Source: Deinococcus planocerae (lineage in GTDB: Bacteria; Deinococcota; Deinococci; Deinococcales; Deinococcaceae). Taken from it: 64,000 nt of DNA. The notes beneath the pieces are model-generated. The model had not been told where the DNA came from, ran no database searches, and saw only the letters and a program-made list of their open reading frames with translations. This document shows, piece after piece, positions 23,251 through 35,487 of this stretch; position 1 is the stretch's first letter; each line of letters opens with the position of its first letter. The stretch covers positions 31,139-95,138 of the forward strand of contig NZ_PNOR01000018.1 in assembly GCF_002869765.1 (NCBI RefSeq). Direction: 5' to 3'. Both the position numbers and the translations under genes were made by a program.

Positions 23251-24171
23251 TTACCCCCCCGACAGCAGCTCGTCGGCGGCGGTGTCGGCGTCGAGTTCGC
23301 CCCGCGCCACCCGCGCGTAGAGGTCACGGCTCAGCTCGCGCGCGCGCCTCAGCACCCGGTCTTGCACCAGCGTCCGCACCTCGAACTCGGCGCGGCGTTC
23401 GCGGCGTTCGGCAAGGCCACCCTCCCCCAGGTGCGCGCGGTGGGCGAGGACCGCCTCCGCGACCTCGGCCACGCCCTCCCCCTGCGAGGCGACGGTCTTG
23501 AGGATGGGCGCGAACCAGGTGTGGGCGTCGTGCGCGCCGAGGCCCTGCGCGGCCCGCAGTTCCCGAACGGTGCGGTCGGAGCCGGGGAGGTCGGCCTTGT
23601 TCACGGCCAGCACGTCGGCGATCTCCATGATCCCCGCCTTGAAGGCCTGCACCCCGTCCCCCCCGGCGGGCGTCAGGACGAGCAGCGTGTGGTCGCACAC
23701 GGCGGCCACGTCCACCTCCGACTGGCCCACGCCGACCGTCTCCAGAATCACCCAGTCGAAACCCGACCCCTCCATCAAGGCGAGGACGGGCAGCGTGCGG
23801 GGCGAGAGGCCCCCGAGCGCCCCCCGGCTGGCGAGCGAGCGCACGAAGACCCCCTCGTCGGCGTGGTGGCGCAGCATCCGGATGCGGTCGCCCAGGATCG
23901 CCCCCCCCGAGTAGGGGCTGCTGGGGTCCACCGCGAGGACGGCCACCCGTTTGCCCTGGCCCCGCAGGTGGGCGATCAGCGCGTCCGTGAGGGTGCTCTT
24001 GCCGCTGCCGGGGCTGCCCGTCACGCCGAGCACCACGGCCCGCCTGCCCCTCTCCCGGGCGGCGCGGAGCAGGGGCTGGGCCCCGTCCAGCCCGCTCTCG
24101 GCGAGGGTGATCGCGCGGGCGAGGGCGCGGGGGTCGCCGGCGCGAAAGCGGTCGAGGAGAGGGGCCGTCAT
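23251..24171 (-). CDS. meaB: MeaB/ArgK-family P-loop GTPase
   Basis: 306 residues. The P-loop is GVTGSPGSGKSTLTDALI; VAVLAVDPSSPYSGGAILGDRIRM and ETVGVGQSEVDV are diagnostic of the MeaB/ArgK family, and NKAD is the guanine-specificity motif. MeaB protects and reloads adenosylcobalamin-dependent methylmalonyl-CoA mutase; no mutase gene is in the window, so the partner is inferred. The ATG at 24171 begins the homology but lacks a clear ribosome site; an in-frame GTG at 24231 is possible. It is third in an operon after purM and a phosphatase gene. Confidence 0.88.
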   Translation of the reverse strand: MTAPLLDRFRAGDPRALARAITLAESGLDGAQPLLRAARERGRRAVVLGVTGSPGSGKSTLTDALIAHLRGQGKRVAVLAVDPSSPYSGGAILGDRIRMLRHHADEGVFVRSLASRGALGGLSPRTLPVLALMEGSGFDWVILETVGVGQSEVDVAAVCDHTLLVLTPAGGDGVQAFKAGIMEIADVLAVNKADLPGSDRTVRELRAAQGLGAHDAHTWFAPILKTVASQGEGVAEVAEAVLAHRAHLGEGGLAERRERRAEFEVRTLVQDRVLRRARELSRDLYARVARGELDADTAADELLSGG

Positions 24172-24247
24172 GGGGAGGGGGTGCGCGGGAGGCGGGACGC
24201 GGGAGCACCTCCCCCCCCACGCACCGCGCACCGCGCCTGGCTCCCCC

Positions 24248-24957
24248 TCACGGCGCCTGCCCCAGCACGTCGTCGGCCTCGGTGGCCTCCAGCAGGTCTT
24301 CGAGGTGGGCGTCGTCGTTGAAGCCGAGCAGGGTGCCGCTGCCCTCGCCGAGCAGCACGCGGGTGATGGAGGTGTTCGTGACGCTCAGCCGCGCCCAGGC
24401 GTGGGCGGGCACGCCTCCCAGCGCGAGGCCGACGGCGACCCGCACCACCCCGCCGTGGGTGAAGACGAGGACCCGCCCCCCCGGGTGCCGCAGCCGCAGG
24501 GTCTCGAAGGCGGCGCCGCAGCGGGCGAAGAGGTCTTCCATGCTCTCGCCCCCGGGGCGGCGGGTGCGCCAGGGGTCGGCGCGCAGGGCGGCGAGGTAGC
24601 CGGGGTGCCGCGCCTCGATGTCCGGGACGACGAGGCCGCTCAGCTCGCCCACGTCGATCTCGCGCAGGCCGGGCTCGGGTTGAACGGTGGGGGGGCCCGC
24701 CAGGCGTTCGGCGACCATCTCGGCGGTCTGCGAGGCGCGGGCGAGGTCGCTGGTATACACGGCGGCGAAACTCTGCCCGGTCAGCCGCTCGGCGAGGCTG
24801 GCGGCCTGAAGCACCCCGATGTGGCTGAGGGGCACGTCCGTCTGCCCCTGGTAGCGTCCGTCGGCGTTCCAGGTGCTCTCGCCGTGGCGGACCACCCAGA
24901 ACTCGGTGGCGGTCGCCCGCTCGGGCGGCACGAAGCCGAAGGGGGCGCGGCGCCTCG

Positions 24958-24976
<19 letters not shown>
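24248..24976 (-). CDS. Histidine phosphatase (phosphoglycerate mutase-like)
   Basis: 242 residues. The catalytic motif VVRHGESTWNADGRYQGQTDVPLS is complete, and the second histidine lies in LVFTHGGVVRVAVG. The family includes cofactor-dependent phosphoglycerate mutase, cobalamin ribazole phosphatase (CobC) and broad phosphatases; the short insert-free architecture fits a phosphatase. The GTG at 24976 overlaps purM by 19 bases. An alternative TTG at 24961 overlaps the purM stop as TTGA and would remove 5 residues; both precede the domain. The following meaB makes a CobC-like role conceivable, but nothing proves it. Confidence 0.82.
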
Positions 24977-26046
<1,070 letters not shown>

Positions 26047-26159
26047 GCTTCTCCCCCACCCCGCACCCGGCGGGCTCGGCAGGCAGTGTAGCGAACCGGA
26101 GGGCGGGGCCGTGCGGTCGCTTAGGGCGCTGGGGAGAGGTTTCCTTTAAGAGGACGCCC

Positions 26160-27005
<846 letters not shown>

Positions 27006-27074
27006 GGGGTCAGGGTACGCCCGCTTCTCACCCCGGTCAGCGGTGCGTCACACGCGCGTGGGTAGGCTGGGGCC

Positions 27075-27626
27075 ATGCTCAAGGCCCTGCCACCCGTCCT
27101 CCTCGCCCTCAGCCTCGGCGCGTGCGCGCCGTCCCAGACACAGAATGCCGAACCCCGGACCACGGAGGAGACCACCGTGCCCGTCGGCGGCCCCGCCCAG
27201 GTGGGACAGTGCGCGCCCGGCTACGTCCGGCCCGACTTCGCGGCGCTGGAGCAGGGGCTCGCCGCCGCCCGGGCGAGGTGGACGGCGGCGGGCATCCGTG
27301 ACTACAGCCACGACTTCTCGCAGGTGTCGGCGCCCGTGCGTTTTCCCACCGTGCGCGTGTCGGTGCGCGGCGGGATGGCGCAGGCGGTCAAACTCGCCCC
27401 CGGGGAAACGGGCGAGCCGGGCGCCCAGGCCCGCGCGACGGTGGAAGACCGTTTCGCCAACATTGCCCAGGCGCTCGAAGGCCAGCGGCAGCAGCCCTGC
27501 CCCGCCGTCGAGATCGAGTACGACGCGCGCGACGGCCACCCCACCCGCTTTTTCAGTGGCACCCGCCAGGCGAACGTGGCCGACGGCGAGGGCGAGTGGC
27601 GCATCACGAACTTCACCCGGCCCTGA
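27075..27626 (+). CDS. DUF6174-type lipoprotein
   Basis: 183 residues. The signal peptide ends in a lipobox, LALSLGAC, so Cys17 should be acylated and the protein anchored in an envelope membrane. The body has LAAARARWTAAGIRDYSHDF, VRVSVRGGMAQAVKL and VEIEYDARDGHPTRFF, the pattern of DUF6174 proteins (small, function unknown). TAGGCT (27063-27068) ends 6 bases before the ATG. It is divergent from mqnD and overlaps the convergent downstream gene by 14 bases. Confidence 0.75.
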   Translation: MLKALPPVLLALSLGACAPSQTQNAEPRTTEETTVPVGGPAQVGQCAPGYVRPDFAALEQGLAAARARWTAAGIRDYSHDFSQVSAPVRFPTVRVSVRGGMAQAVKLAPGETGEPGAQARATVEDRFANIAQALEGQRQQPCPAVEIEYDARDGHPTRFFSGTRQANVADGEGEWRITNFTRP

Positions 27627-28251
27627 GCCGCCCCGCGCCGGGTCGCCGCGCCCACAGCAAGGCCACGAACCCGGCGGCGAGGAGGAGCATCCCCGTCACG
27701 CCCAGCGGCGGGTAGATGTGGTGCCCGGTGAAGAGCCACGCCCCGAGGAGCAGCGCCACCCCCCCGGGCACCACCCGCCTTCCCACGCTGGGCCACAGGG
27801 CGGCGAGGGTCAGCACGCAGGCCGCGAGCAGCCCGAGGTTGCCCACATCCCCCAGCGCGTTGCCCTGGCGAAACAGCGCGCGGACGATGGCGGAGTCCTC
27901 ATCCACCCCCAGGCCCACCAGCCGCCCGGTGCCGACCCCCGCGAGCAGGTCCACCGCCGGGTAGTAGACGGCGTACACGAAGGCCCCGACCCGCGCGAGC
28001 CACGCCACGGGCCCGGGAACGCCCGCAAGCAACCACCAGACGTTCACCCCGATCAAAGGAAACAGCGGGACCAGGGCGAGGTGCAGGCTGAGCCAGTGGC
28101 GGGCCGTATCCAGGGTCAGGTCGGCGGGGTGGGTGAGGCCCAGCCCGGCCATGACGAGCGGCGCGGCGGCGATGCCGAGGAGGGACCAGGGGGAGGGGTG
28201 GAGCGGGGCGTGGGGGCGGGAGGGCGCGGTTGCCGCCGGTGGAGCTTCCAT
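27613..28251 (-). CDS. Integral membrane protein of unknown function
   Basis: 212 residues with five or six hydrophobic helices (for example SLLGIAAAPLVMAGLGLTH, WWLLAGVPGPVAWLARVGAFV, LLAACVLTLAALW, LLLAAGFVALLWARR). No family was recognised. The N-terminus is Pro/Ala/His-rich. AAAGGA lies 6 bases before the ATG. The 3' end overlaps the DUF6174 gene in convergent orientation. Confidence 0.65.
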   Translation of the reverse strand: MEAPPAATAPSRPHAPLHPSPWSLLGIAAAPLVMAGLGLTHPADLTLDTARHWLSLHLALVPLFPLIGVNVWWLLAGVPGPVAWLARVGAFVYAVYYPAVDLLAGVGTGRLVGLGVDEDSAIVRALFRQGNALGDVGNLGLLAACVLTLAALWPSVGRRVVPGGVALLLGAWLFTGHHIYPPLGVTGMLLLAAGFVALLWARRPGAGRLRAG

Positions 28252-28339
28252 GCGCGTCCTTTCGGGCAGGGCTCAGGTCAGCCTGCGACCTCCCGCCTCC
28301 GGGGTGGATGCCACGAGTAGAACACGCCCGACCCTCCCC

Positions 28340-29251
28340 TCACCGCACGTCTCGCAGCGCCTCCCGCGCTCCTTCGGCATCCCGCGCGATCTGGGCTTTG
28401 AGCTCGTCGAGGCCGGCGAACCTCTGCTCGCCGCGCAGCCGGGTGAAGAACTTGACCTGCACCTCCTCCCCGTACAGGTCGCCCTCGTAGTCGAAGAGGT
28501 GGACCTCGAAGCGGCGCCCCTGGCCGTTCACCGTGGGTCGGAAGCCCACGTTCGCCATGCCGTGATGCCGCCGCTGATGGTGCGGACCGAGTTCAGTGAT
28601 CGCCACGACCGCGAAGACGCCCAGCGGAAGCGCCTTGCCCTCGGGAACGCGGATGTTGGCGGTGGGCCAGCCGATGGTGCGCCCGAGCCTATCCCCCTGC
28701 ACGACCACCCCCTGCGCGTCGTAGTGACGGCCCAGGAGACGCTGGACCCCCTCCACGTCCCCGGCCTTGAGCAGTTCGCGGATGCGGGTGCTCTTGATGT
28801 CGTCGCCGCCGAGCTGGTGCATGGGCAGCGCCACGACCTCGCGCGTCACCTCCCGCAGGTCCGCCACGCCCCCCGCCCGCCCCCGCCCGAAGTGGAAGTC
28901 CTCGCCGACCACGATGGCGCGGGGGCGCAGGGTCCGCAGGTCGTCGAGAAAGGCTTCCTTGGGCCGGGCCGCGAACTCGGCGGTGAAGGGCACGGCGACC
29001 GTCTCGTCCACCCCGTAGCGGGCGAGGAGGTCGAGTTTCTCGGGGAGGGTGGACAGGAACTCGACCCCCTGGGTGAGCACGCGGGTGGGGGGGTCGAAGG
29101 TGTAGACGACGCTGGGGACCCGGTGCTCGCGCGCCCTGGCCTTGAGCTGGGCGATCAGCGCCTGGTGGCCCAGATGCACCCCGTCGAAGGAGCCGACGGC
29201 GACCACCGTCTCCGTGTCGGGGCGCTGGGAGGGCGAGACGTAGGTCTTCAC
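28340..29251 (-). CDS. ribF: Bifunctional riboflavin kinase / FAD synthetase
   Basis: 303 residues from GTG at 29251. The N-terminal nucleotidyltransferase has VGSFDGVHLGHQALI and the SSTRIR-like motif DIKSTRIRELL; the C-terminal kinase domain has GRTIGWPTANIRVPEG and FEVHLFDYEGDLYGEEVQVKFF. It makes FMN and then FAD. The start overlaps the Nudix stop as GTGA, giving translational coupling, and excludes the long frame that stays open upstream. A pairing of ribF with a Nudix hydrolase could relate to nucleotide turnover. Confidence 0.94.
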   Translation of the reverse strand: MKTYVSPSQRPDTETVVAVGSFDGVHLGHQALIAQLKARAREHRVPSVVYTFDPPTRVLTQGVEFLSTLPEKLDLLARYGVDETVAVPFTAEFAARPKEAFLDDLRTLRPRAIVVGEDFHFGRGRAGGVADLREVTREVVALPMHQLGGDDIKSTRIRELLKAGDVEGVQRLLGRHYDAQGVVVQGDRLGRTIGWPTANIRVPEGKALPLGVFAVVAITELGPHHQRRHHGMANVGFRPTVNGQGRRFEVHLFDYEGDLYGEEVQVKFFTRLRGEQRFAGLDELKAQIARDAEGAREALRDVR

Positions 29252-29763
29252 CCGTCGCCCCGCCCGAGGAGTTGCACCGCGAAGAGGGCCGCCGTGACCG
29301 TGCTCGCGCTTCCCTTGATCGTGCCGTCGCGCAGGCCGTCGAGCACCTGCTGCGGGGGCATCCACACCGTCTCCAAGTCCTCGTCCTCGTCGGGGTCGAG
29401 GCGGCTCTCGCGCAGGTTGCGGGCCTGGAGGACGTACAGTTCCTCGTCGCAGAAGCCGGGGCTGGAGTAGAAGCGGGTCAGCAGTTCCATGTCGCCGTCG
29501 AGGCCCACCTCCTCCTGAAGCTCGCGGCGGGCGGCCTCCTCGGGGCTCTCGCCGTCGTCGATGAGTCCGGCGGGGGCCTCCAGGGTCGAGTCGTCTATCG
29601 CCCGCCGTCGCTGCCGGACGAACAGCATCTCGCCCGCGTCGTTCAGCGCCAGAATCGCCACCGCGTCGGCGTGGCGCACGACCTCCCACTTGCCGTCCAG
29701 CAGCTCCAGCCGCACGATGTGGCCGTCGTAGATCACTCGGGTGCCCGTCTCGGCATTCGTCAT
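29248..29763 (-). CDS. Nudix hydrolase, ADP-ribose pyrophosphatase-like
   Basis: 171 residues. The Nudix box GLIDDGESPEEAARRELQEE followed by VGL fits GX5EX7REUXEEXGU exactly, and the preceding EAPAGLID plus the following YSSPGFCDEELYVLQARNL are typical of ADP-sugar pyrophosphatases. It hydrolyses ADP-ribose or similar nucleoside diphosphate compounds. TACATT (29770-29775) ends 6 bases before the ATG at 29763, so the ATG at 29796 is not used. It heads the two-gene operon with ribF. Deinococcus carries many Nudix enzymes linked to nucleotide cleaning. Confidence 0.9.
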   Translation of the reverse strand: MTNAETGTRVIYDGHIVRLELLDGKWEVVRHADAVAILALNDAGEMLFVRQRRRAIDDSTLEAPAGLIDDGESPEEAARRELQEEVGLDGDMELLTRFYSSPGFCDEELYVLQARNLRESRLDPDEDEDLETVWMPPQQVLDGLRDGTIKGSASTVTAALFAVQLLGRGDG

Positions 29764-29911
29764 GGGGGCAATGTAAAGCAGGGGGTGGAGGGTCAAGGGT
29801 GGGGGTGAAGGAATGGGCGCGGCGTGTTTCCTTCATGGGGGCCAGAAGCACTCTTAGGAGGGGTTGAAGCGGACTGACCGACGTGCACCAAAAATGATAC
29901 ACTGCTTCGGT

Positions 29912-30289
29912 GTGACCACCCCGACTGAACCAGAGACACCACAGCCCATCCTTGAGGTTCGGTTCTTTCGCACGGCCACGGGCAACGAACCCGTCCGGGA
30001 GTGGCTGAAGGCGCTCAGTCGGGATGACCGCAGGAGGATCGGGGAGGACATCAAGACCGCGCAATTTGGCTGGCCTCTTGGGATGCCCCTGATCCGCAAG
30101 CTGGAAAAGGGTCTCTGGGAAGTCCGGACCACTCTGGAAGACGGGACGGCCCGCGTGATCTTCACCGTGAAGGGAAACCGGATGATCCTGCTCCACGGGT
30201 TCGTCAAGAAATCCCAGAAGACCCCGAAGAATGACCTTGAAACCGCTCGAAGGCGTCTAGGCCAAGTGGAGGCAGATGGCGATGAGTAA
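29912..30289 (+). CDS. HigB/Gp49-family toxin
   Basis: 125 residues. The core FFRTATGNEPVREWLKALSRDDRR, PLIRKLEKGLWEVRTTLEDG, ARVIFTVKGNRMILLHGFVKKSQKTP is the RelE/HigB (phage Gp49-like) fold, whose members cut mRNA on ribosomes. GTG at 29912 is chosen because TACACT (29898-29903) ends 8 bases upstream, making a leaderless start. The antitoxin gene overlaps its 3' end, the toxin-first order typical of higBA. Base composition is lower in GC than the surroundings, suggesting acquisition. Confidence 0.88.
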   Translation: MTTPTEPETPQPILEVRFFRTATGNEPVREWLKALSRDDRRRIGEDIKTAQFGWPLGMPLIRKLEKGLWEVRTTLEDGTARVIFTVKGNRMILLHGFVKKSQKTPKNDLETARRRLGQVEADGDE

Positions 30290-30575
30290 CGAATCCGTGA
30301 GCAAGCACATCGGGAGTAGCTTCGACGACTTCCTGGCAGAAGACGGAATACTGGCGGAGGTCGAGGCGGTGGCCGTCAAGCGGGTGATCGCGTTCCAACT
30401 CGAACAGGAGATGAAACGCAGCGGCCTGACGAAAACCGAACTGGCCTCCCGGATGGAGACCAGCCGCTCGGCAGTAGACCGCCTGCTCGACCCAGAGAAC
30501 CATGCCGTCACCCTGCGGACCCTGGAACGCGCGGCAGTCGTCCTGGGCAAGCGGCTAAGGCTCGAACTGGTCTGA
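30276..30575 (+). CDS. XRE-family HTH antitoxin (HigA-like)
   Basis: 99 residues. The helix-turn-helix is LTKTELASRMETSRSAVDRLL followed by LRTLERAAVVLG, as in HigA antitoxins. It should bind and block the upstream toxin and repress the shared promoter. The first ATG is at 30276, only 3 bases after GGAGG; a second ATG at 30282 is 9 bases after it and is the better-spaced start. The gene overlaps the toxin by 8-14 bases. Confidence 0.87.
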   Translation: MAMSNESVSKHIGSSFDDFLAEDGILAEVEAVAVKRVIAFQLEQEMKRSGLTKTELASRMETSRSAVDRLLDPENHAVTLRTLERAAVVLGKRLRLELV

Positions 30576-30731
30576 CTTCGGATGGTGGGTCGGCGCTCCA
30601 CGTTCACGAGGCAAAGAAATTTTGAGCCGCTCAATCCCACCCCACGGACACGCTTCGAGCGTCAAGGCTTGACCAGCCCCCAACGCTTCACCATCCCCTG
30701 CGGGGCTGTCCCCGTCTGCTCTAATACCCCC

Positions 30732-31877
<1,146 letters not shown>

Positions 31878-31941
31878 AGGCCGAGGGGGCGCCTGCCGGA
31901 CCTGCGCCGTTCCCCGTCCCCCCGACCTCTTAGACTGCCGT

Positions 31942-33774
31942 ATGTCCGAACGCATCCCGCTGGAGGCCCTGACCGCCCTTCCCACCGTCGCGGCCCTGAC
32001 CGTCGCGCACAGCGGGGAGGAGGTGGCCTTTTACGCCGACTGGACCGGGCGCTTCGAGCTGTACGTCCTGAACCTCCGCACCCGCGAGCGGCGTCAGGTG
32101 ACGAACGGGGAGGCACCCAAGGGCGTCCGCGCGGGCTTCGTGTGGTCGCACGACGACACACGCATCCTCTTCAGCCGGGATCACGACGGCGACGAGCGGC
32201 AGGCCCTCTTCGAGGTGACGGTGGCGCCTGGGCAGGTGCGGCCCCTCCACCACGTCCCGGAGAGCATGGACTACGCGGTGGACGCCCACCCGGACGGACG
32301 GCGCCTCCTCGTCAACAGCACGCGGGGCGGGCAGATGAACGTGCACGTCTACGACCTGACCCGGGAGGGCGAGGACGCCTGGACGGCCCTCACCCGGCAA
32401 CCCAACACCACCCAGGCGGTGGCCTGGAGCCCGGACGGCACGCAGGTGACGCTCAACACCAACGAGAGCGCCGACCTGCGCAACCTGGACGGCTACGTGA
32501 TGAATGCGGACGGGGGCGACCTGCGCCGGGTCCTGCGGGTGCGCGAGGGCAGCCGGGACGGGGTGGGGCGCTGGCACCCGGATGGGCGGCGGGTGGCCGT
32601 CACCAGCGACGCGGACGGACACGGGCGGGTCGGCCTCCTCACCCTGGAGAGCGGCGAGGTACGCTGGCTCACGCCGCCGGACGGGCTCACCGAGGAGGAG
32701 GCTGGGGAGTTCTCCCCCGATGGCCGCTGGCTGAGCGTGATCCGCAACGTGGAGAGCACCCTGACGCCCGTCCTGTACGACACGGAGACCGGAGAGGCCC
32801 GCGAGCTGAGGCTGCCCCCCGGCCTCGCCTACGGCACGGAGTTCGCGCTGGGCGGCACGCGACTGCTCTTTCAATACATGACGACCACCACCCGCCCGGA
32901 GGTGCTGCTGTACGACCTGGAGACCGACACCCCCGAGGTCCTGCTGCCCGCCGAGTACGGCGGGGTGGACCCGGCGGACTTCGTGCCCGGCGAGTACGTG
33001 CGCTACCCCACCGAAGGCGGCCTGCACGTTCCCGCCATCCTCTACCGGCCCCGGTCGGTCACCCCCGGCGAACGGTTCCCGGCGCTGGTCTGCGTGCACG
33101 GCGGCCCCACCGCGCAGTTTTTCCGCTCCTTCAGCGCGCAGCTCCAGTTTCTCGCCGACCGGGGGTACGTGGTGCTGTGCCCCAACGTGCGCGGCTCGAC
33201 CGGGTACGGGGTGGAGTGGCGCGACGCCAACCTGCGGGACTGGGGCGGGCGCGACCTGGAGGACATAGCTGCCGGGGCCGAGTACCTGAAGACCCTCGAC
33301 TTCGTGGACCCGGGGCGCGTCGGCGTCTTCGGCGGCAGCTACGGCGGATATCTCTCGTACCTCGCGGCGGTGAAGAAGCCCGACCTGTTCAAGGTCAGCG
33401 TGCCCATCGTCGGGATCACCGACCTGCACCGGCTGTTTGAAGACAACAGCCGCGACATGCCGCAACTCGGCTACTACTTCCGCACGCTGATGGGTGACCC
33501 GGTGGAGCAGGCCGAGCTGTGGCGCGAGCGCAGCCCGATCACGCACGCGGCGAACCTGAAGGCCCACATGTTCATGATGCACGGCGTCAACGACCCCCGC
33601 TGTCCGGTCAACCAGGCCCGGGGCTTCCGGGACGCGCTGCTCGCCCACGGACGGGAGGAGGGACGCGACTTCGAGTACGTGGAGTTCGGCGACGAGGGCC
33701 ACGGGGCGGGCGACATCGCCGGGCGGACCCGCAGCTACCGCCTGCTGGCCGATTACCTCGCCCGGCGGCTGTGA
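31942..33774 (+). CDS. S9-family serine peptidase (acylaminoacyl-peptidase type)
   Basis: 610 residues: an N-terminal beta-propeller (about 1-340, with repeated WSPDGT-like blades such as VAWSPDGTQVTL and FSPDGRWLSV) and a C-terminal alpha/beta-hydrolase domain. The catalytic triad can be placed at S466 (GGSYGGYLS), D551 (GVNDPRCPV) and H587 (DEGHGAG); VCVHGGPTAQF forms the oxyanion region. It cleaves short or N-acylated peptides, probably in the cytoplasm as no signal peptide is seen. TAGACT (31931-31936) ends 5 bases before the ATG. Confidence 0.92.
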   Translation: MSERIPLEALTALPTVAALTVAHSGEEVAFYADWTGRFELYVLNLRTRERRQVTNGEAPKGVRAGFVWSHDDTRILFSRDHDGDERQALFEVTVAPGQVRPLHHVPESMDYAVDAHPDGRRLLVNSTRGGQMNVHVYDLTREGEDAWTALTRQPNTTQAVAWSPDGTQVTLNTNESADLRNLDGYVMNADGGDLRRVLRVREGSRDGVGRWHPDGRRVAVTSDADGHGRVGLLTLESGEVRWLTPPDGLTEEEAGEFSPDGRWLSVIRNVESTLTPVLYDTETGEARELRLPPGLAYGTEFALGGTRLLFQYMTTTTRPEVLLYDLETDTPEVLLPAEYGGVDPADFVPGEYVRYPTEGGLHVPAILYRPRSVTPGERFPALVCVHGGPTAQFFRSFSAQLQFLADRGYVVLCPNVRGSTGYGVEWRDANLRDWGGRDLEDIAAGAEYLKTLDFVDPGRVGVFGGSYGGYLSYLAAVKKPDLFKVSVPIVGITDLHRLFEDNSRDMPQLGYYFRTLMGDPVEQAELWRERSPITHAANLKAHMFMMHGVNDPRCPVNQARGFRDALLAHGREEGRDFEYVEFGDEGHGAGDIAGRTRSYRLLADYLARRL

Positions 33775-33778
33775 GGGG

Positions 33779-34534
33779 CTAGGCTCCCGGCGCCGCCACC
33801 CGGACCCCCGCCCCCTCCAGCGCCGCCCGCAGGTCCCGCGCGAGGTCCGCCGCCTCCGCCCCGTCCCCGTGCAGGCAGAGGGTCCGGGCGGGCACGCGCA
33901 CCGTCTCCCCCGTCACCGCCGTGACGACGCCCTCCCGCGCGAGGCGGACGCCTTGGGCGACGGCCTTATCGTGGGGAAGCAGAGCGCCAGCCTGCCCACG
34001 CGGCCACAGCGAACCGTCGGGCGCGTAGCCTCGATCCGCGAAGCCTTCACCTACGGCGTCCAGCCCCAGCGCCGCCGCCTCATCCAACATCACCGACCGC
34101 TCGCCCGCCAGCCCGAAGTACAGGGGGAGGCCGGAGTCCTTCGCGGCGACGGCGATGGCGCGGGCCAGTTCCGCGTCCTTCACCGCCATGTTGTAGAGCA
34201 TCCCGTGGGGCTTGACGTGAACGAGTCGGACTCCCTCGCGCGCCGCCACCGCCTTCAGCGCCTCAATCTGCTCGCGGACGAAGGCAGTCACCTCCTCCGG
34301 GGGGAAGTGCATCTCCCGCCGCCCGAAGCCCTCGCGGTCGGGAAAACCGGGGTGGGCGCCCGCCGAGACCCCGTGCCTCGCGGCGAGGCGCAGGCTGCCC
34401 CGCATCGTCTCCTCGTCCCCCGCGTGGCCCCCGCAGGCGATGTTCGCGCTCGACACGAAGGGCATGACGAGGGCCTCGTGGGGGCTGCCCTCGCCGAGGT
34501 CGGCGTTGAGGTCGATGGTGAGTGTGGAGGTCAT
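33779..34534 (-). CDS. pxpA: 5-oxoprolinase subunit PxpA
   Basis: 251 residues. LamB/YcsF family: IDLNADLGEGSPHEALVMPFVSSANIACGGHAGDE, SAGAHPGFPDREGFGRREM, HVKPHGMLYNMA and TLCLHGDGAEA are all characteristic. With PxpB and PxpC it opens 5-oxoproline to glutamate using ATP, removing a by-product of glutamine and glutathione chemistry. The ATG at 34534 overlaps the pxpC stop as ATGA. It is the last gene of the operon. Confidence 0.94.
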   Translation of the reverse strand: MTSTLTIDLNADLGEGSPHEALVMPFVSSANIACGGHAGDEETMRGSLRLAARHGVSAGAHPGFPDREGFGRREMHFPPEEVTAFVREQIEALKAVAAREGVRLVHVKPHGMLYNMAVKDAELARAIAVAAKDSGLPLYFGLAGERSVMLDEAAALGLDAVGEGFADRGYAPDGSLWPRGQAGALLPHDKAVAQGVRLAREGVVTAVTGETVRVPARTLCLHGDGAEAADLARDLRAALEGAGVRVAAPGA

Positions 34535-35487
34535 GCCCCCTTGTACCACCAGCTCAAGGCCGCCTCCACCCCGCGCAGGGCCCGTTCTCGCCGCCGCAGC
34601 GCCGCGTGCGCCGCCTCCAGCGTCACGGCCCGCAGCCTCACCCGGTCGCCGGGCCGCAGTTGGCCGAGCGTGGGCAGGTCCACCCGCGCCACGACGAGTG
34701 GGGTGGTGTAGCCGCCGTGGGTCCCAGCGTCACTCAGGAGCAGGATGGGCCGACCGTCGGGCGGAAGCTGCACCGCGCCGGGCGGGTTGGGGAGGCTGAC
34801 GCGGGTAGGGTCGTGCGGCGCTGGGACGACCTCGCCCAGGCGCACGCCCATCCGGTCGGCCTGCCCGCTCACGGTGAAGGTGGGGCCGCACAGGGCGGCG
34901 AGGAGGTCAGGCGTGGCCTCCGGGGTGGCGAGGACGCGCAGGGTGAGGTCCGGCCCGGTCGGTGTGTGGAGGTCGGGGCCGACGAAGGCGTGGGGCGGCG
35001 TGACGGGCGGCAGGACGGACCAGGAGAGGCGGTCCCCCGCCTTGAGCGCCCGCCCTTCCAACCCGCCGAACCTGGAGCGCAGGTCGGTCGAGCGGCTGCC
35101 GAAGACCTCCTGCCCGTGCAATCCCCCCCGCACAGCGAGGAAGGCCCGCGCCCCCCGCGGGGTGCCGAAGATGGAGAGTGTTTGCCCCGCCCGCACGACG
35201 ACGGCCCGCCACAGGGGGAAGGGCCCGTCGTCCAACCTCGCCTCGAAGGGGGCCCCGCACAGCGAGACGAGGGCGTCCGCGTGGAACCGCAGGGCAGGCC
35301 CGCCCAGCGTCACCTCCAGCCCCGCCGCCCCCGCCGCGTTCTCCACGAGGGCGTTCGCCAGCCGCCGCGCCACCGGGTCGGCGGCCCCCCCCTCCGGCAC
35401 GCCGAGGGCCCGCGCCCGCCGCCCCGCGTCCTGCACGGTGGTGAGGAGGCCGGGGCGCTCCACGGTCAGGGAGGGGGGCTCAACCAT
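34531..35487 (-). CDS. pxpC: 5-oxoprolinase subunit PxpC (KipA/AHS2 family)
   Basis: 318 residues. The AHS2 domain signature TVQDAGRRARALGVPEGGAADPVARRLAN opens the protein, and LSDAGTHGGYTTPLVVARVDLPTLGQLRPGDRVRL closes it. With PxpB it forms the allophanate-hydrolase-like part of the oxoprolinase complex. The start overlaps pxpB by 8 bases and the end overlaps pxpA by 4. In older annotation such proteins are called biotin-dependent carboxyltransferase; no biotin-carrier motif is present here. Confidence 0.93.
   Translation of the reverse strand: MVEPPSLTVERPGLLTTVQDAGRRARALGVPEGGAADPVARRLANALVENAAGAAGLEVTLGGPALRFHADALVSLCGAPFEARLDDGPFPLWRAVVVRAGQTLSIFGTPRGARAFLAVRGGLHGQEVFGSRSTDLRSRFGGLEGRALKAGDRLSWSVLPPVTPPHAFVGPDLHTPTGPDLTLRVLATPEATPDLLAALCGPTFTVSGQADRMGVRLGEVVPAPHDPTRVSLPNPPGAVQLPPDGRPILLLSDAGTHGGYTTPLVVARVDLPTLGQLRPGDRVRLRAVTLEAAHAALRRRERALRGVEAALSWWYKGA

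Noticed and set aside
29252..30196. Upstream extension of ribF through the Nudix and toxin genes
   Set aside because: Homology to RibF begins at GTG 29251, which overlaps the Nudix stop.
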